This document shows positions 1 through 12,150 of a stretch of DNA of 64,000 bases, one piece after another (positions within the stretch are counted from its first letter, which is position 1; the number at the start of each line of letters is the position of its first letter). The position numbers and the translations under genes are program-made. The notes beneath the pieces are model-generated. The model saw only the letters and a program-made list of their open reading frames with translations. It searched no databases and had not been told where the DNA came from. The stretch is from Cerrena zonata (Eukaryota; Basidiomycota; Agaricomycetes; Polyporales; Cerrenaceae): the NCBI GenBank assembly GCA_038087015.1, contig JASBNA010000053.1, positions 62,001-126,000 on the forward strand, read 5' to 3'.

Positions 1-1080
1 GAAACTCTGTGGAAGCGATTTTCGTACGTCAAATTGCCAAGACGCTTTCTCCGAAAGGAATGGTCTGTACATCTTTTAAATTATGCACGGCTATGGACGG
101 AGACTAAATCTTCCTACGATAGGCTCCAATGCTGCTTGATCGTCACATCCATTATGCTCTCAGCATCAGCAGTAGTGTCTGATGACTTGGACATCTACGA
201 AAACAAACCTATGAGTGTCGATTGAGTGCTTAGTACTTGTCCATCGACCTTCGAGGTTTCTTTACCCAAGGAATCGATCACTACCTGAGTAGACATCAAG
301 GCGAACTATGATTCATTGCATGTAGCTCTATTTCTCTCGTCTCTGTAGTCTGACACTTCTCTCCAGGGACTACGCACACCTCCCTTTTGGGCCATCATCG
401 CCAGTACTGGCTTCTCAAGCTTTCAACACTAGTATGTTGCAGTTAAACGGCTTACTTTGTCCGACATGAATAACATGTCCTAAATGGATATAGTATAGTA
501 AACCGACTAAACACCCTGTCAGCTTCAAGAAATTACTGATCTACACAATGGCGTGGACTCGGATAACCTCCCTTCTATACTTCCACTCGCCCTCGAAAAC
601 GATCCAAGCTTCATGAAAATCAATAAAGACCGTAAGCAGAGAAACGGCATAGCTTTTTCTTGGGGTCAGGTACCGACCATAAGGTGGTGACGCTCTCAGA
701 CGATGCAACCCATTGCCATTTGGAATGGTCAAGCCAACTCCAGGTAATTGAACATCTTTGGCTCATAGGAATATGTACACGGCCATGCATCTTTCGAGTC
801 TAGCCCCTCTGCGTCGATACTCTCGAACGTTTAGCAGTACAATGCATACTCTACCAGTATACTACTCAAGGAAGAATGATCTTAACCATAGCTGTTTTGA
901 TTGAGATGGTGAGCAGTCATTTACATGTTTAACTTGAATTATGCCCTGTTTAATGCTTAATGTAGAGGACAATTTAAAACCAATCGTCATATTGAGAAGG
1001 TTATCGTTAGTTAGTGGATATGTAGACTGTAATACCACGTACATCCGGCGGAAGTGAATAATGAAATGACACTGGGCCCC
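1..1080 (+). repeat. R1 repeat copy, fragment at window edge
   Basis: This stretch resembles the R1 family seen at 27300-28980 (+), 15480-17200 (-) and 36373-37350 (+). Shared landmarks are the words gccaagacg and gaaaggaatggt near 37-62, matched near 27890-27925, and a block at 170-430 that parallels 28040-28310 (gacatctacgaaaac against gacgtttacgaatat, then a shared ccatcatcgccag-like stretch). Reading frames are short and interrupted, so this is either a very decayed gene or a non-coding repeat. The similarity fades after about 450 and I see nothing else recognisable up to the F-box gene. The product of an ancestral R1 gene, if any, is unknown. Confidence 0.45.
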
Positions 1081-1243
1081 CAACCTAATGGTAATAGGGA
1101 TCGGCTGGGAAGTAGCGAGTGAGGAGTCGAGTCAGGGGCTGACTCGTTTAGACGCCTAGGTAGTAAACCTCTGGCTAACGTCGTAACTTACGGTTAGACC
1201 TACACTCGTGCTTCCGAAAACGAAAAACTGCAAAAGATCATCC

Positions 1244-3710
1244 ATGGAAAGACCGGATGAAACAGTGTATGTCTGCAGTCGCACAGGTAGCCTACAAGAT
1301 CTGCCACTTGACATCCTATTCGGAGTGCGTTCTTCCTAATGCCGACATTCACTGGTGCCAGCGAGCGTTTCTGATCTGAGTCTTTCGTTGGTGACCAGAT
1401 AATCGGACACCTGAACCCTGGGGATCTGCTGAATCTAAGCCGCATCTCGAAGCCTTTCCGGGACCTGCTGATAAGTCCTGATTCCAGTTTCCTCTGGAGG
1501 GATTCACGAAAGAACGTACCGCACCTACCTGGCCGTCCTTCATTCCTAAGTGAACCTGCTTATGCAAATCTGCTTTTTGACTATCACTGTCACGTATGTG
1601 GTCTCACAAGATACGAGATTCCATACTGATCCGATGCTACCCCTAGAATTGCCTGAGGGCGAAGGTACGCGTGGTGTACTGGGAAGTGGGAGCTCGTTAT
1701 TGCTCGAATTGTGGAGAAACATTGTGAGTAGTATTCGACTGACCAAGGATCTTACTGACGAATCTCGTAGCTTCCATAATTCAGACAGTATACAGGTGGA
1801 TCTCATATCTTTCAATGAGAACGCTCTATTCCCTATCCCCGATGAACTTATAAGCGGTAAGGACAGTATCTTATCCCGGGTGTTTAGCACTAACCATGGC
1901 ATCAGACATTTACAATAATAGCACTGCTTTGTTCCGTCACAAACCCACCATTGAAAAACTCAAGAAACAGTGGGCCGGGCTAGTATCGGACGATCAGTGT
2001 AAAGAAGCTATCAATGAATATCGGATTTGGAAAGATGAACGAATAGAGGTATGTAGAATCTGCTGTGACGAAACTCAATCAACGCATGTTCATGTCTGCG
2101 GATAGTTTGCGCAGGCATGCAAGGCATGGCAATCTCGATGTAAGGATGAGCTGACGGAAAAACGCAGACAGATGAGAAAGGATAAGATGGAAGAGTGAGC
2201 TGGATCTCGATTTTCTAAACGCTTGTTCCCACTGATGTCCCTTTCCCCAGAGTTGGTCGTCGGCTAGAGAAGCTCGGATATGGTGAGGACTTTAAATTCA
2301 GTAATCGCTTCTACAGTGTGGAGAACCACCCTCTATGGAAAATCCCACATATCAAGCAATCGAAACCATGGACTGATGGCGGTAGGTGCTTCTCAAACGA
2401 CCATAAGTATGACCTCATTTGACAGTGCTTGGACAGCGTGGAAAAAGATGGAAGGCAAGATTCTGGAGGTCATGGATATACCAAGAACGGAACGTTTTTT
2501 TGAGATACGAAAAACCGCCATAAAACCCAGGGCCCAACTACTCGAAGATGTCCTCGTCCCTTGGAGACTTTCTGTTGGGATTGTATCACCACATACCCGC
2601 AACCTTTTGCTTATCCCGGAGGTTCGGTCTCTCATCGACGTGCCACCCAATGGAAAAGGCTCTGAAGCTATCCCTGTGACACGCGAAGATCTTGAAAAGT
2701 TGGAACCAGTGTTCTACCGATATCTCAGGGAATGGAAACAAGAACAACTGGAAACGATTGCAAAACTAGTCTCTGTCAGTTTCGAGCTCCCTCTCAGTAC
2801 TGGTCTTTTTTCTCTGGCAGTCTCGCAGTACTTTCTTTGTTCAGCATGTTGTGATACAATCGCTTTCCCAGATGTGTTACTTCACCGTTGTCTACATGGA
2901 CAGCGACCCTCCTACTGGGATCACAAAGACACATATGAGAGTGTTATCATCAATCTAACATATTCCAGCAAGATGCCAACGCTCGAATGTATCGTCTTGG
3001 CCGACGACCTGCAGGACGTCATTGTGGCATGCGGCCAGGATCCTAGGACAGCTACAGCAGATGAGATGGATGCTCTAGATGTACGACTGGAGTGCATACC
3101 GTGTCAGTCTGATGGAGTTTTCGATGCATTCAACTGGCGACAAGCGGTGAATATTATTTACATTTATCTCGCAATGCATCGATAACTCACAAAACATCAA
3201 AGTGGAAGCACTATCGATTTACACACAACTCATACTATCATTATAGAAAGCCTCCCTCATGGCGGCAAGTTGCCTCAACATATCTTCCACTAATCAAAGA
3301 GCTCGAATCCAATCTCATTTCAAATTCAAATGTTGAACGGGAAAAACAAGGATGGTTCTGTGCTCACTGCCCGAAAATGCTCAACTTCGACTCGTGGTAT
3401 TGCTTTACCAAATATGACAAGTACGCCGAGCTTATTTCCCATCTAACCACAGTGTAGGCTCTTCGATTTTCCTCTCTTTTCTTTTACCAGTCGTTCTGAA
3501 GGTCTCCGCAGCCATATAACTCATGATCCTACCGGGGACGACCACTATTCCAATCCGTGGTGGGTAGAGAATTATGCAACCATGCACTACGTCTCTTTGA
3601 TCTGGCAGACCCCTGTGTCACGCCAGCTACAATTTAAACTGGCCAAAGGGGAAGCCAAAATCATTGATCTGCTCACCGGTACGGTCCCGGTGAATGATTC
3701 GAGCTTATGA
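1244..3710 (+). CDS. F-box protein with C-terminal zinc-finger-like motifs, copy 1 (intact)
   Basis: Spliced by eye into about ten exons and some 650 residues. Exon 1 (1244-1324) and exon 2 (1399-1593) form an F-box: PLDILFG, then LNPGDLLNLSR..SKPFRDLL. The F-box binds Skp1 in SCF ubiquitin ligases, so a role in selecting proteins for ubiquitylation is inferred from the family. Exon 3 keeps a paired cysteine motif (RYCSNCG). The large exon at about 2455-3145 carries the conserved CSACC and CIPCQ cysteines, and the next exon carries FCAHCP, which suggests small metal-binding knuckles. Introns are about 45-75 bp with GT..AG ends. The frame runs uninterrupted to TGA at 3708-3710. Copies 2 (38107-40561, minus) and 3 (60665-63121, plus) share the exon structure. 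The substrate is unknown. Confidence 0.75.
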
Positions 3711-3839
3711 ACCCTGTCCTGTCTATATTCACACTCGGTTCTATTCATCCATGATTGTACCACCAGGTCATCTACGTATATAGTATAGTTTTGACCAGTG
3801 ATATCGTAGCGTACAAGACCGTTCAAATGTGCTTCGACA

Positions 3840-4690
3840 TATGTTTATGTATTAAAAACAGATGTCATGTCATATTCCTCGACAAACAACTGAAAGCGAG
3901 ATCATTCCCGTTCAAATTGACAAAGATCAACATACGCGACATCCTGATTAACGTATTTGAACACTGATATGACCAGTGCAGTAGAGCCATCTCGTAACCT
4001 CAGGAAAAGCCCCGCTTTAGCCGTCACATTCAAAGCATTCGTCCAGTTCGGCCTCTTCTCCAGCAGAGCATCCGGGGCGCTCTCCAGATCCTCAAGCTTC
4101 CCGTCAAGTTGTCAAATAGAATCTCACGTCATCCCGCCAGTCAGTGTACACAGTAATTAACATCGAACATCTTAACAAAGTCGGTTCTAGTGAGCAGTCT
4201 AGCCACATTTCTCCAGACATAAATTGTCGTCCGCCTTCTCCATCATCAGATAGGAGAGCTTGATCCCGGCTCAGAGAGCGAGAGTAAGGAAAATAACCGG
4301 GGTGGACGCTGACGTAGGTAGAGAAGTGGTATAGCGCGTCAGGTTCATGACGAGTGTTAAGAGAAGGGTGATAGAGAATTAAAGCAACTCATAGTCACCA
4401 GAGAGGTAATAGTGATGTCATCTTGGTCGACTTTGGAAGAGGCACGACAGAAATATGGTATAATCTTTGTCGGATGGAGAGTTTCAGAGAAAGCCTTTGA
4501 GAGAAGCGTCGCTTGGGAGATGGGGACAGACCTGGCAGAATGAGAGAGGGTAGACGGCCATGCCAAGATATTGACGGGTATGGAGTTAGCGGAGATGGCT
4601 AACAAATGTTCTTCAAAGCTGTAGACATGAGAAGCAGAGCTAAGTGATGAGTCATGACCAGTCAGAAGAAAACCCATTCAGAGGAAACGG
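3840..4690 (-). pseudogene. Relic of a GT49-type (LARGE-like) glycosyltransferase
   Basis: On the minus strand, 4677-4357 reads YSFEEHLLAISANS, then HPTKIIPYF and DDITITSLVT. This resembles the start of the catalytic domain of fungal family-49 glycosyltransferases as I remember them. Further on (about 4220-4150) another frame reads VWRNVARLLTRTDF and KMFDVNYC, and about 4060-3960 reads LRDGSTALVISVFKYV, again in family order but in different frames with stops between them. No C-terminal half follows, because the F-box gene occupies that space. What is seen is an ordered series of broken family-like segments. That it once was a GT49 gene, and was truncated by rearrangement, is inference. Such enzymes act in the Golgi as type II membrane proteins. 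This copy cannot be functional. Confidence 0.42.
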
Positions 4691-5284
4691 TCGAAAGTAG
4701 GAAATGCACCGTAGTGTCACGGAGACCAGAATGTAGAGCAAGAGGCAGGGTTGAGCTAGTCTCAAAGCTGAAGCGAGCACCAGACTATACTTGCCCAGAG
4801 CTGTTGTTTGCAAAGTTGGCCAAGAGTATGTCGTCTCGCCATCCGGATTACTTGTTCATGTATAATCTTCATCTCTTGTATTTCGGTTCGAATCATTGGC
4901 TCGTCGAGTTCTTTGCGATCTGTTCTGCTGGCCGTGGGCGTCATACTGCAAAGAGGTCTGCGCGGGATGAAGATAGAGTCAGAGGGAGTAAATGTTCGCT
5001 GGAAATATACGTGATAACACACAATTTGCGATCGAGTATGTACAGTAATTGACCGTGGTCGCTGGGGATTCAGTGAGCCAATCACATCGCTTCGATCAGC
5101 CGATCATGGACCGTCCACGCGACTGGTGTACCATGGTATATAATGAGTTAATAAAGACGAATGCAATCGTAATTACAGCAAGCCTGTATCAACAGGAAAA
5201 GACTGACACAGTGATGATATGGAACCCTCCAAGGAAAAATACGTTGAACATGGCGATAGTGAATAATATACATTACCGTCATAC

Positions 5285-7472
5285 TCAAACTTTCTTTACA
5301 GACGTTGAGGAAATACTTTGGGAGGTACCTGCTGGTGGAAGGCGGGGTCTGTAAGTGAAGGCAGATATTGAGGTGGTGGGCCGCACTGGTTGGTCGCCAC
5401 TATCACCCCGTGGTTCGTCGTCGATCTCCATCGATTCATGGTCCCCAGCGTGGTTTTCACTACCTTGTAGCTTGCCAGACACGAGAGGGACCGAGTCCTG
5501 TATCTGCGACGTCGCATTTGTAAGTGTGGCACTTGGGTCAACGTGCAGGTTTTCAATCCTTCGCATTCGATCCTCTAATGCGGTGAACCGAGATAGCAAT
5601 ATCTTGTTTGTCTGAGTCATCGCTGTGATATTATCGCCCATTTTGATCGCCCATTCCTCTCGCACCTGCCGTACACGTCGAAGTCGGGATGCGTAACGTT
5701 TCACCTGCTCGTCTCTCAGTTGCAGGCTCAACACTGCTTAAGCATCTTACATACCTCATCATTCAGTAGGGTGATATCCTGCGATGATAATACGGACTTG
5801 GTAGCCTTGAGGAACTTCGCGACTGGGTCCTCTAGGTTGCCTTGGTCTTGAATGAATGTTAGTGACACTTTCACTATATGAGTGATATCTACTTGCCCAC
5901 AACGCAATTGGGTTGTGTATCCACCCTATTCTTCACCAATGTCACTACATGAGGACCACATGTCCCGATAGGTCGCTCATCATCATCCTTATATATGTCA
6001 ATCGGAGTGTTGGCATCTATAACCTGGCTTAGTGGCTCTAGGACCGCATTTTACCAACGACTTACCATTTGTGTCCTTCTCCTCACTGTCGTTCACTGTT
6101 ATCCTTATATTTGACAGGCTTTTGGCTACACGACGATGGTCTCAATCCCTTCCTTGACACAGCGATTAAGTACATACCTGGAGCCCGCGACAGTGCAACC
6201 GCCACCTCTAGTTGCTTACCTTTGCGTCCCTTCACATGTGGCGTGCGATGACTTGGCTTGGACGGACCTGACTCGCCTTGCTCATCAGGCTCCTCTTCGA
6301 TCATCGATTTACTCTTGACCTCCTTCATCTTTCTGCCCTGTCGCTTTTGCCCAGCATATGGTGGAATAACCCTTTTAGCACCAGCTCCATCCTCGCCATA
6401 TGAGCCCTGCTCATTGTCATTTACGTTCTCCCCCGGATGATCCCTTGAGCCACCAGACTTTGCTGTCTCGTCCGGTGTGATTGCTGGCGATCTAGTTGTG
6501 ACCCGACTTCCTATTCTGACTCGCTTGAGCGGTGGCTCATCCTCTTTCGCATTCGCTTCGCTGTCTTGTGCGGCCGATATCGACCTCGCGTTTTCACATC
6601 CACGACTTTGTGGTAGATCCACCACCTCTGCAGCGACTTTATCCCTCGCATCAGTTTGTAGCGAATTGCTCCATTGCGAGGGATCAAATGTTCCAGCTTT
6701 GTTTGGACATCTCGGTCTCGCTAGTCCCTCGTCCATCGACGATCGGCCATGCTTCATTCCAACTGCAGGCATGGATCTGGTCAGAATTCACTTCTCGCAC
6801 AACACCATTTAACCTTACCTTGTGCATCCTTCGCCGGGATCGCCGCCTGTAACGGGAGTCTACCTTCATACTCTGTGCGATCTAGTGCCAGAAGCGGTAG
6901 TCCCTGTTCCTGCCGTTCGGTATTCCACTGCGCGACTGGAGTATGAATATTAATTTCTCAGGTGTATCATCTTTCGGAATACCATTCTACTCATGAAGTG
7001 CCGTTCGCCAGTCCGGGGTAAAGAATTGGACTGCTCTGTTTTCTGTCACCGCTTCCAAGTCGTCATAGATCAGCTTCGCATCTTCCCAGTCATTCCTGAC
7101 CTCCAGGATGTCTAAAAGGTTGGTAACTGGGTCACCCTTCCTATAGCGAGCATGGAATACGTAGAGCGCATGCGCAACAACCGGGATCCTTGAGCGCAGC
7201 TGCATCTTGTCAAACTGTTTCACTTTGTGTATCTGCTCGAGAAGGAATGTCAATGTTGGCAAACCTCAACCTTTGCAGTGGTCCCCACGTACCATATTGC
7301 GGTACAGTGCTACCAACCATTCGCACCACTCTTTGCGTGTTGTGTCCTGTGGGTAAGAGAAGATCGCTTCTCGAATGGCAAATGCGAGTGCCCATAGCGG
7401 TCTCTCATATGGTTCGGCGCGCGTATCATTGAATGTTGATCCCTGTGTAGTTCTATATGTTTCTGACGACAT
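5285..7472 (-). CDS. Unrecognised nuclear-looking protein with helical N-terminus and C-terminal coiled coil
   Basis: ATG at 7472 opens an exon reading MSSETYRTTQGST. Splicing over short GT..AG introns gives roughly 600 residues ending at TGA 5285-5287. The N-terminal 150 residues are helix-rich (WALAFAIREAIF, IPVVAHALYVFHARY). The middle (about 6750-6175) is long, charged and low in complexity, with basic clusters such as PPLKRVRIGSR, RQGRKMKEVKSK and VKGRKGKQ that look like nuclear localisation signals. The last exon (5734-5285) starts with a clear heptad-rich helix (LQLRDEQVKRYASRLRRVRQ..) and ends in an acidic, Pro-rich tail. No catalytic motif is seen and I do not recognise the family. 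A second, partial copy of its first exon lies at 25060-25512 (-), so the gene belongs to a duplicated family. A chromatin or DNA-associated role would be a guess. Confidence 0.6.
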
Positions 7473-7548
7473 GGGAGGACCCCGTTCTGGTACCTAGGAG
7501 ACAATGACAAGGATGATGTAGCTGGCATCGGGTCCGATTCAAGCACCA

Positions 7549-7568
7549 TGCGCTCGGACCGTGATGCC
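7549..7568. repeat. Junction motif, copy 1
   Basis: The 20-mer tgcgctcggaccgtgatgcc occurs here, between the coiled-coil gene (-) and decayed propeller relic P1 (+). It recurs at 25512-25531 and, with one change, at 36373-36392. Confidence 0.8.
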
Positions 7569-9835
7569 GTTGATCGAAGCATCAACTCTCGTCTGCATTC
7601 CATTCACCCATTCCCATTCCTCATCTCACTTGCATCCCCCGGTCCAACGTCCAACTTCTCAACCGATCTCTCGATTCTGTACCTCTCAATGCATATCATT
7701 TCCTCTCAACAACGATCGTCAGGAGACTCCGTTCGTGCTCGTCTTGTCCTAGTTTCATCGTAGAATCGACCTCCAAACCAACTTCCCAACTTGAAAACCC
7801 GTCGTCGACTACAACAGCTACAGCGTAGAAGAACACTGGTCATCGAGAAAGATTCGGCGACACGAGAGGGATTATGATATATGAGGTATGTTCTTTTGCT
7901 CTAAACGATGGGTAGACTCATACAATGATGTCGCCCAGTCTCTCCTCTCCTCCCTATCGGCCTCATCTTACAGGCGCACCCAACTCGATTCGACTCCCAA
8001 TTACCGAACCAACTCGGCTCATGTTGGTATTGTCGTGCAGAAACGGATACTAGCTATAATCGTTATCGTCGACATAGAAGGATGCCGTGCACCGAGAACG
8101 ATTCGAGTGAGCATGAGTCAGTTGCAATCGGAATACACCATGAGGTATGTCGTTCCCTCTGAATGAGCTAATTCGTTTGCTAGGATCTTGAATCACCTAG
8201 AGATGATAGGTCTGAAGAAGCAGGAAGGGGCTGTATAGTCTCTTTGTTCATTTCTTATGCTATCTAGGTGTTATTCCTCATCGTGTACCTGCACATATAC
8301 ATTGCCGCATTGCCACATCGAGCATACGGACATCGAGCAAGTCCTCATCACACCTTGTTTTTGGTGCTCATGGCATACAAAAACACAATAAGATCTTTTG
8401 GTCCTTTATTAGCTAAGATTCTTGTTTCTGAAGACAGAATGGAATCTTTGGATAGGCTCTATTCACCTCTTATGGACCCTGAGAGACCACCTCACGTAGG
8501 TCCTTTATTCTCGAGTGTAGATGGTCCGAAGTCTGGCACGTCTGTTTTTATTGTTTTATTACTAAATGTAGGCTGGGATGTGTCGTCAAATGTAAGTATT
8601 TGCATGAAATATATCTCTAGCTCGTTCGACACTGCTACGAGACCCAGGTTAGAAGCTCTACTCGAAGTATCTGCCCATACCCTCTTCCCACAGAACATCC
8701 ACGCAGCTGGCCGGCATCTTTACCCTTACCAGATGATGTCTCACTTTGCGTCCTCGAGGATGGGTATATTCAGACTTCCCATCACACACCACGTCACACA
8801 TGTGTTTTGATAGTCACTCTGATGATTGTCTTCAATTTCGAGGACTGGCCAACTTGGACTACCGTGGAGGCGAAAGAAGTTTGTGTTTTGTGTTCTGCTG
8901 GAAGCATGTCGACGATCCAAGGGATTCGTATGGTGTGCATTGAGACTTGACTACCGACTTTCGACGCATCATGCCCCATTTTGAGTCTCGCTTTGTTAAA
9001 GACTCTCAATGAGATATTCGATCGTATCAGTCGCTGGATTCATCCTCCGACGATGTCATTAGTCTCTAGCCTCCGAACGTCCGTCCGCTGGAACACTATC
9101 CTGGCGCTCCCCACTCCTGTTATCATCGCTACCACCGATAGACGATGGTCGGAAGTGATTAAATCCTTTCTTCAGAACTTCATGGTAGGCCTGTGTCATT
9201 GCGGCTTCTCACTAACACCCGTTGCTCACTCCCTTCCAGAATTAACATTATCAGCCGTGGACTGTGGCGGACAGCTACGTATCTGTTAGATTTTAGGGCT
9301 GAGGCACGTCGGCCACCTCTACCTCATATAAAATAACTATATCAGTATGTCCGTTGCTCAGCTCAGAATATCGACATACCAGGTGCTATAGAGTAGGGAG
9401 CCGGTATTGTCTCGACTCTACGGAACCATACGGATGTACGAGTACGTGTCATTTATGTGATTTCTTCTTTTGAAGTTGGTCGGCCTTCTCATAGGGTGGT
9501 GCAATCGCAATGTACGTAAGGAGTGACAGATAGATTGCAGGTTCTCAAGGTATATGTGGTGAACGACGATTACAATATCCTCGGGAAATTGATATCTCTT
9601 CCACTTTCCATTGGTTCAGCCATGCTCTCAAAGATCACAACTCGGGAAACATTTATTAGGACTTTGTATTACCAACATGAATGGAGTTCTCGCCTATGAA
9701 ATACGGGGAAACGTTAAGATAAGATTCAACTTTTGCTCTATGCACCCTTTTGTTACAAAGCAGTCGTTATCACTCCCCGTCACAAGGTATATTGGGCGTC
9801 ATCTAAAGAGAACATTGCTTGAATATAGAGGATAA
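7560..9835 (+). pseudogene. Decayed F-box/propeller relic P1 (outer left arm)
   Basis: Broken frames follow the order of the intact F-box/propeller genes at 41161-46726. About 8700-8760 matches an F-box start (LAGIF.., PDDVSLCVLEDG when frames are joined). About 9030-9060 matches the SSDDV motif, and 9600-9750 reads KITTR and LGLCITNMNGVLAYEIRG, parallel to LKLCITCTTGLFVYEILC in copy A. The first kilobase (7560-8700) has no clear protein match. It does carry a block at 7640-7755, with tcaacaacgatcg near 7706, that recurs at 17320-17450 (+) and in reverse at 27000-27130 and 36000-36130. Many stops and frameshifts make it non-functional. Its mirror copy is P4 (34490-36300, -). Confidence 0.5.
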
Positions 9836-10104
9836 CGATGATAGTGAACTCCTATGCTACGGAATTCGCTTCGGCCAGGATCTCCGTCTCTCCTCCATCC
9901 CTAATGGTCTCCCATCTGTCTTCTCATGCATTGATCTATCATCTCGCTATCTTGCCCTCTCGTCCTATTCGATCCTGCCAATCTATGATTATTTATACAA
10001 TGGCTCATATATTTTTGTCTAGAATTTGGATAATAAGTGTTTCAAGTTGTCTCCTATGGTCCTTGGGTTGATTCATAAATGAGCCGTATCAATTTATCGC
10101 TATT

Positions 10105-12150
10105 GAGTTTGTGGAAAGGATAAGAATCAAGGCTGCTGACAATATTTGGAGGAGTACTAGGCTATTTGAACTGAGATTCAGGTTTGCTAAATGTGATATT
10201 TCAACAGTTATATTTATTTATTTTGCAAGGGTAGCATTATCACCTAATGTGTCCTCTTCTTATATGAACTATTCTCACCAGCAATAAACTAGTTGGGAGA
10301 CAAATTTCAGCTAATATTGAACAATCATATCATGTCAAGTACAAATACAAGAAAATCATATCAGGATCTCATACTATCCTACATGAGAACAATGAATCTG
10401 GAGATATATGGTATCATTCTGAGATTACAATGCATCAGAGTTGGATAACCAATCTGGGTTATAACCTTTGGTCCAATTCTCCCCATGAAAAAATTCTCCT
10501 ACTCCAAAGTCCAATCTCCATTTTCTGGGAGGGATTGCATAGCTGCACTCTAGTGAAGATGTATGTTTCCATATGGTAGAAGGGATATGTAATATCATTT
10601 CCTGGTTGGGACCTTGGATATAATATTTTTTTCTTTCTTTCACCATCCTCCATTTCAATGAGTGTCTAGTCAAATACTGCATAGTACTCTGCAACTGCAG
10701 GGGGTTGTGGTAGACACTACTCATTGCTGGTATGATGACAGAGAGATCTATCATCTCAACAAAGTTATCAGACACTGCAACCAGATTGTGATTATTCAGT
10801 GAAAAGGCAAAGGAATTTATCTTGTCAGTATACAACATGTGATGCAACAGAGCCCCTGTTTCTAAGCTCCAGATCCATATAGTTGAATCCTCTTTACTAA
10901 TTGAGGGGTAGGTCAGAGCCAAGAGACTGGAATTGGGAGAGATGGTTAAACAAGTTTTGGAAAAACTAGCACCTGTGGCATTAGTCCCACAGAATGAAAG
11001 CTGTTGGAGACATTCTTTGGTATCAACATTCCAGAGATCAATCCTATCATCATAGTGAGGTTGATAGATAAATAAAGCAATCTTGTCTCCATCTGGACTG
11101 AATATAAAATTCTCCACCCTTTTGTATGAGGTTTGCCATGAGATAACTGAGATTTCTGTCCTTAGGTTGAAAAAGAATATCTCTGATGATCTCTTCCCAA
11201 AGCTAAGAGCAAGTAGCCCCTGTCTAGAGATAGAGCCACAATAAAAGGGGCCTGAATCAAACATATATGGTTTCTGAATGAGGACACCATCTGAAGAAAC
11301 CACTAAGGCCCCTTTAGCATATAGCACAGCAATATGTTCATCTGAGGATGATGCAAGTACAGTCATGCTATGTACTCTCCCCATATCAACTTTTGGCTGG
11401 TACAAGATTGCCCCAGATGATGAGTGAATAGTCCCATCTCCAAGTGCAGAATAGATGTACTTGCTATTAGTGCTAAATATTGCATAATCCACAGAGGATG
11501 TATAATTTAGTGGCCAGTATTCTTTAACCATGGTATAGTCAAATGAGTTACGGACATGAACAGCACCATCCAATGATGAGACCAGGAATTTAGTCCCATC
11601 TGGTGAGAATGAAATGCAAGTGTTTTTCTCAGAATGACCATATTGAGCAGCATACCCAAATGCATCCTCTTCTGAGATCTGCATAACATCTTGATGTGCA
11701 ATGACCTTGGCAGTAGTAAATAGTGAAGCATATGTTGATATGAGATCTGAATCCCCTGGATATGTGAAACCTGACACATAGAGGTGGGGAGTGTAGACAT
11801 TGAAGACCTTACAATATTGATACCAGAAGGTTAGAACACTGTACCACAGGTTTGAAAGCCTTTTTGCATCTTTTTTATCCTTTGAATATGGGTTAAATTA
11901 AAATTAAAACATATGTTATAGAGACAACTTACTTGTAGAAATCTTCTAACAGTGTAACAACATCTATCAAGGATTTGATACTTCCAGCTATAGCATAGAG
12001 ATACTACTTCCAACCAGAAGAAGATTTGTTGGTTGGAAAATAACTCTAGGGCTCTTTGAGTATCAGCAGGGAAGGTTTTGACCTTGTCCAGATGCTCTAC
12101 CCAGTGGCCTGAAGCATATTTCAAGGATGAGGATATGTTCTTCTCAATTC
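10105..12150. other. CpG-void tract, left copy
   Basis: By eye I find only one CpG (11551-11552) from about 10105 to 12150. CpG reappears abruptly on both sides (gccgta and atcgct near 10086-10103; many after about 12150). The tract covers the last coding exon, the last intron, the end of the exon before it and about 320 bp of 3' flank of the left NACHT gene. The mirror tract is 32305-34490, and its single coding CpG is at the homologous base. Confidence 0.85.

Noticed and set aside
4860..4915. A possible tRNA because of ggttcgaatc near 4885
   Set aside because: No acceptor-stem pairing or anticodon arm of the right spacing could be drawn around it on either strand.
10105..12150. Repeat-induced point mutation (RIP) as cause of the CpG loss
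   Set aside because: RIP in ascomycetes favours CpA changes and fills genes with stop codons; here the frame is open and the deficit is specific to CpG, so methylation-linked decay of CpG fits better.
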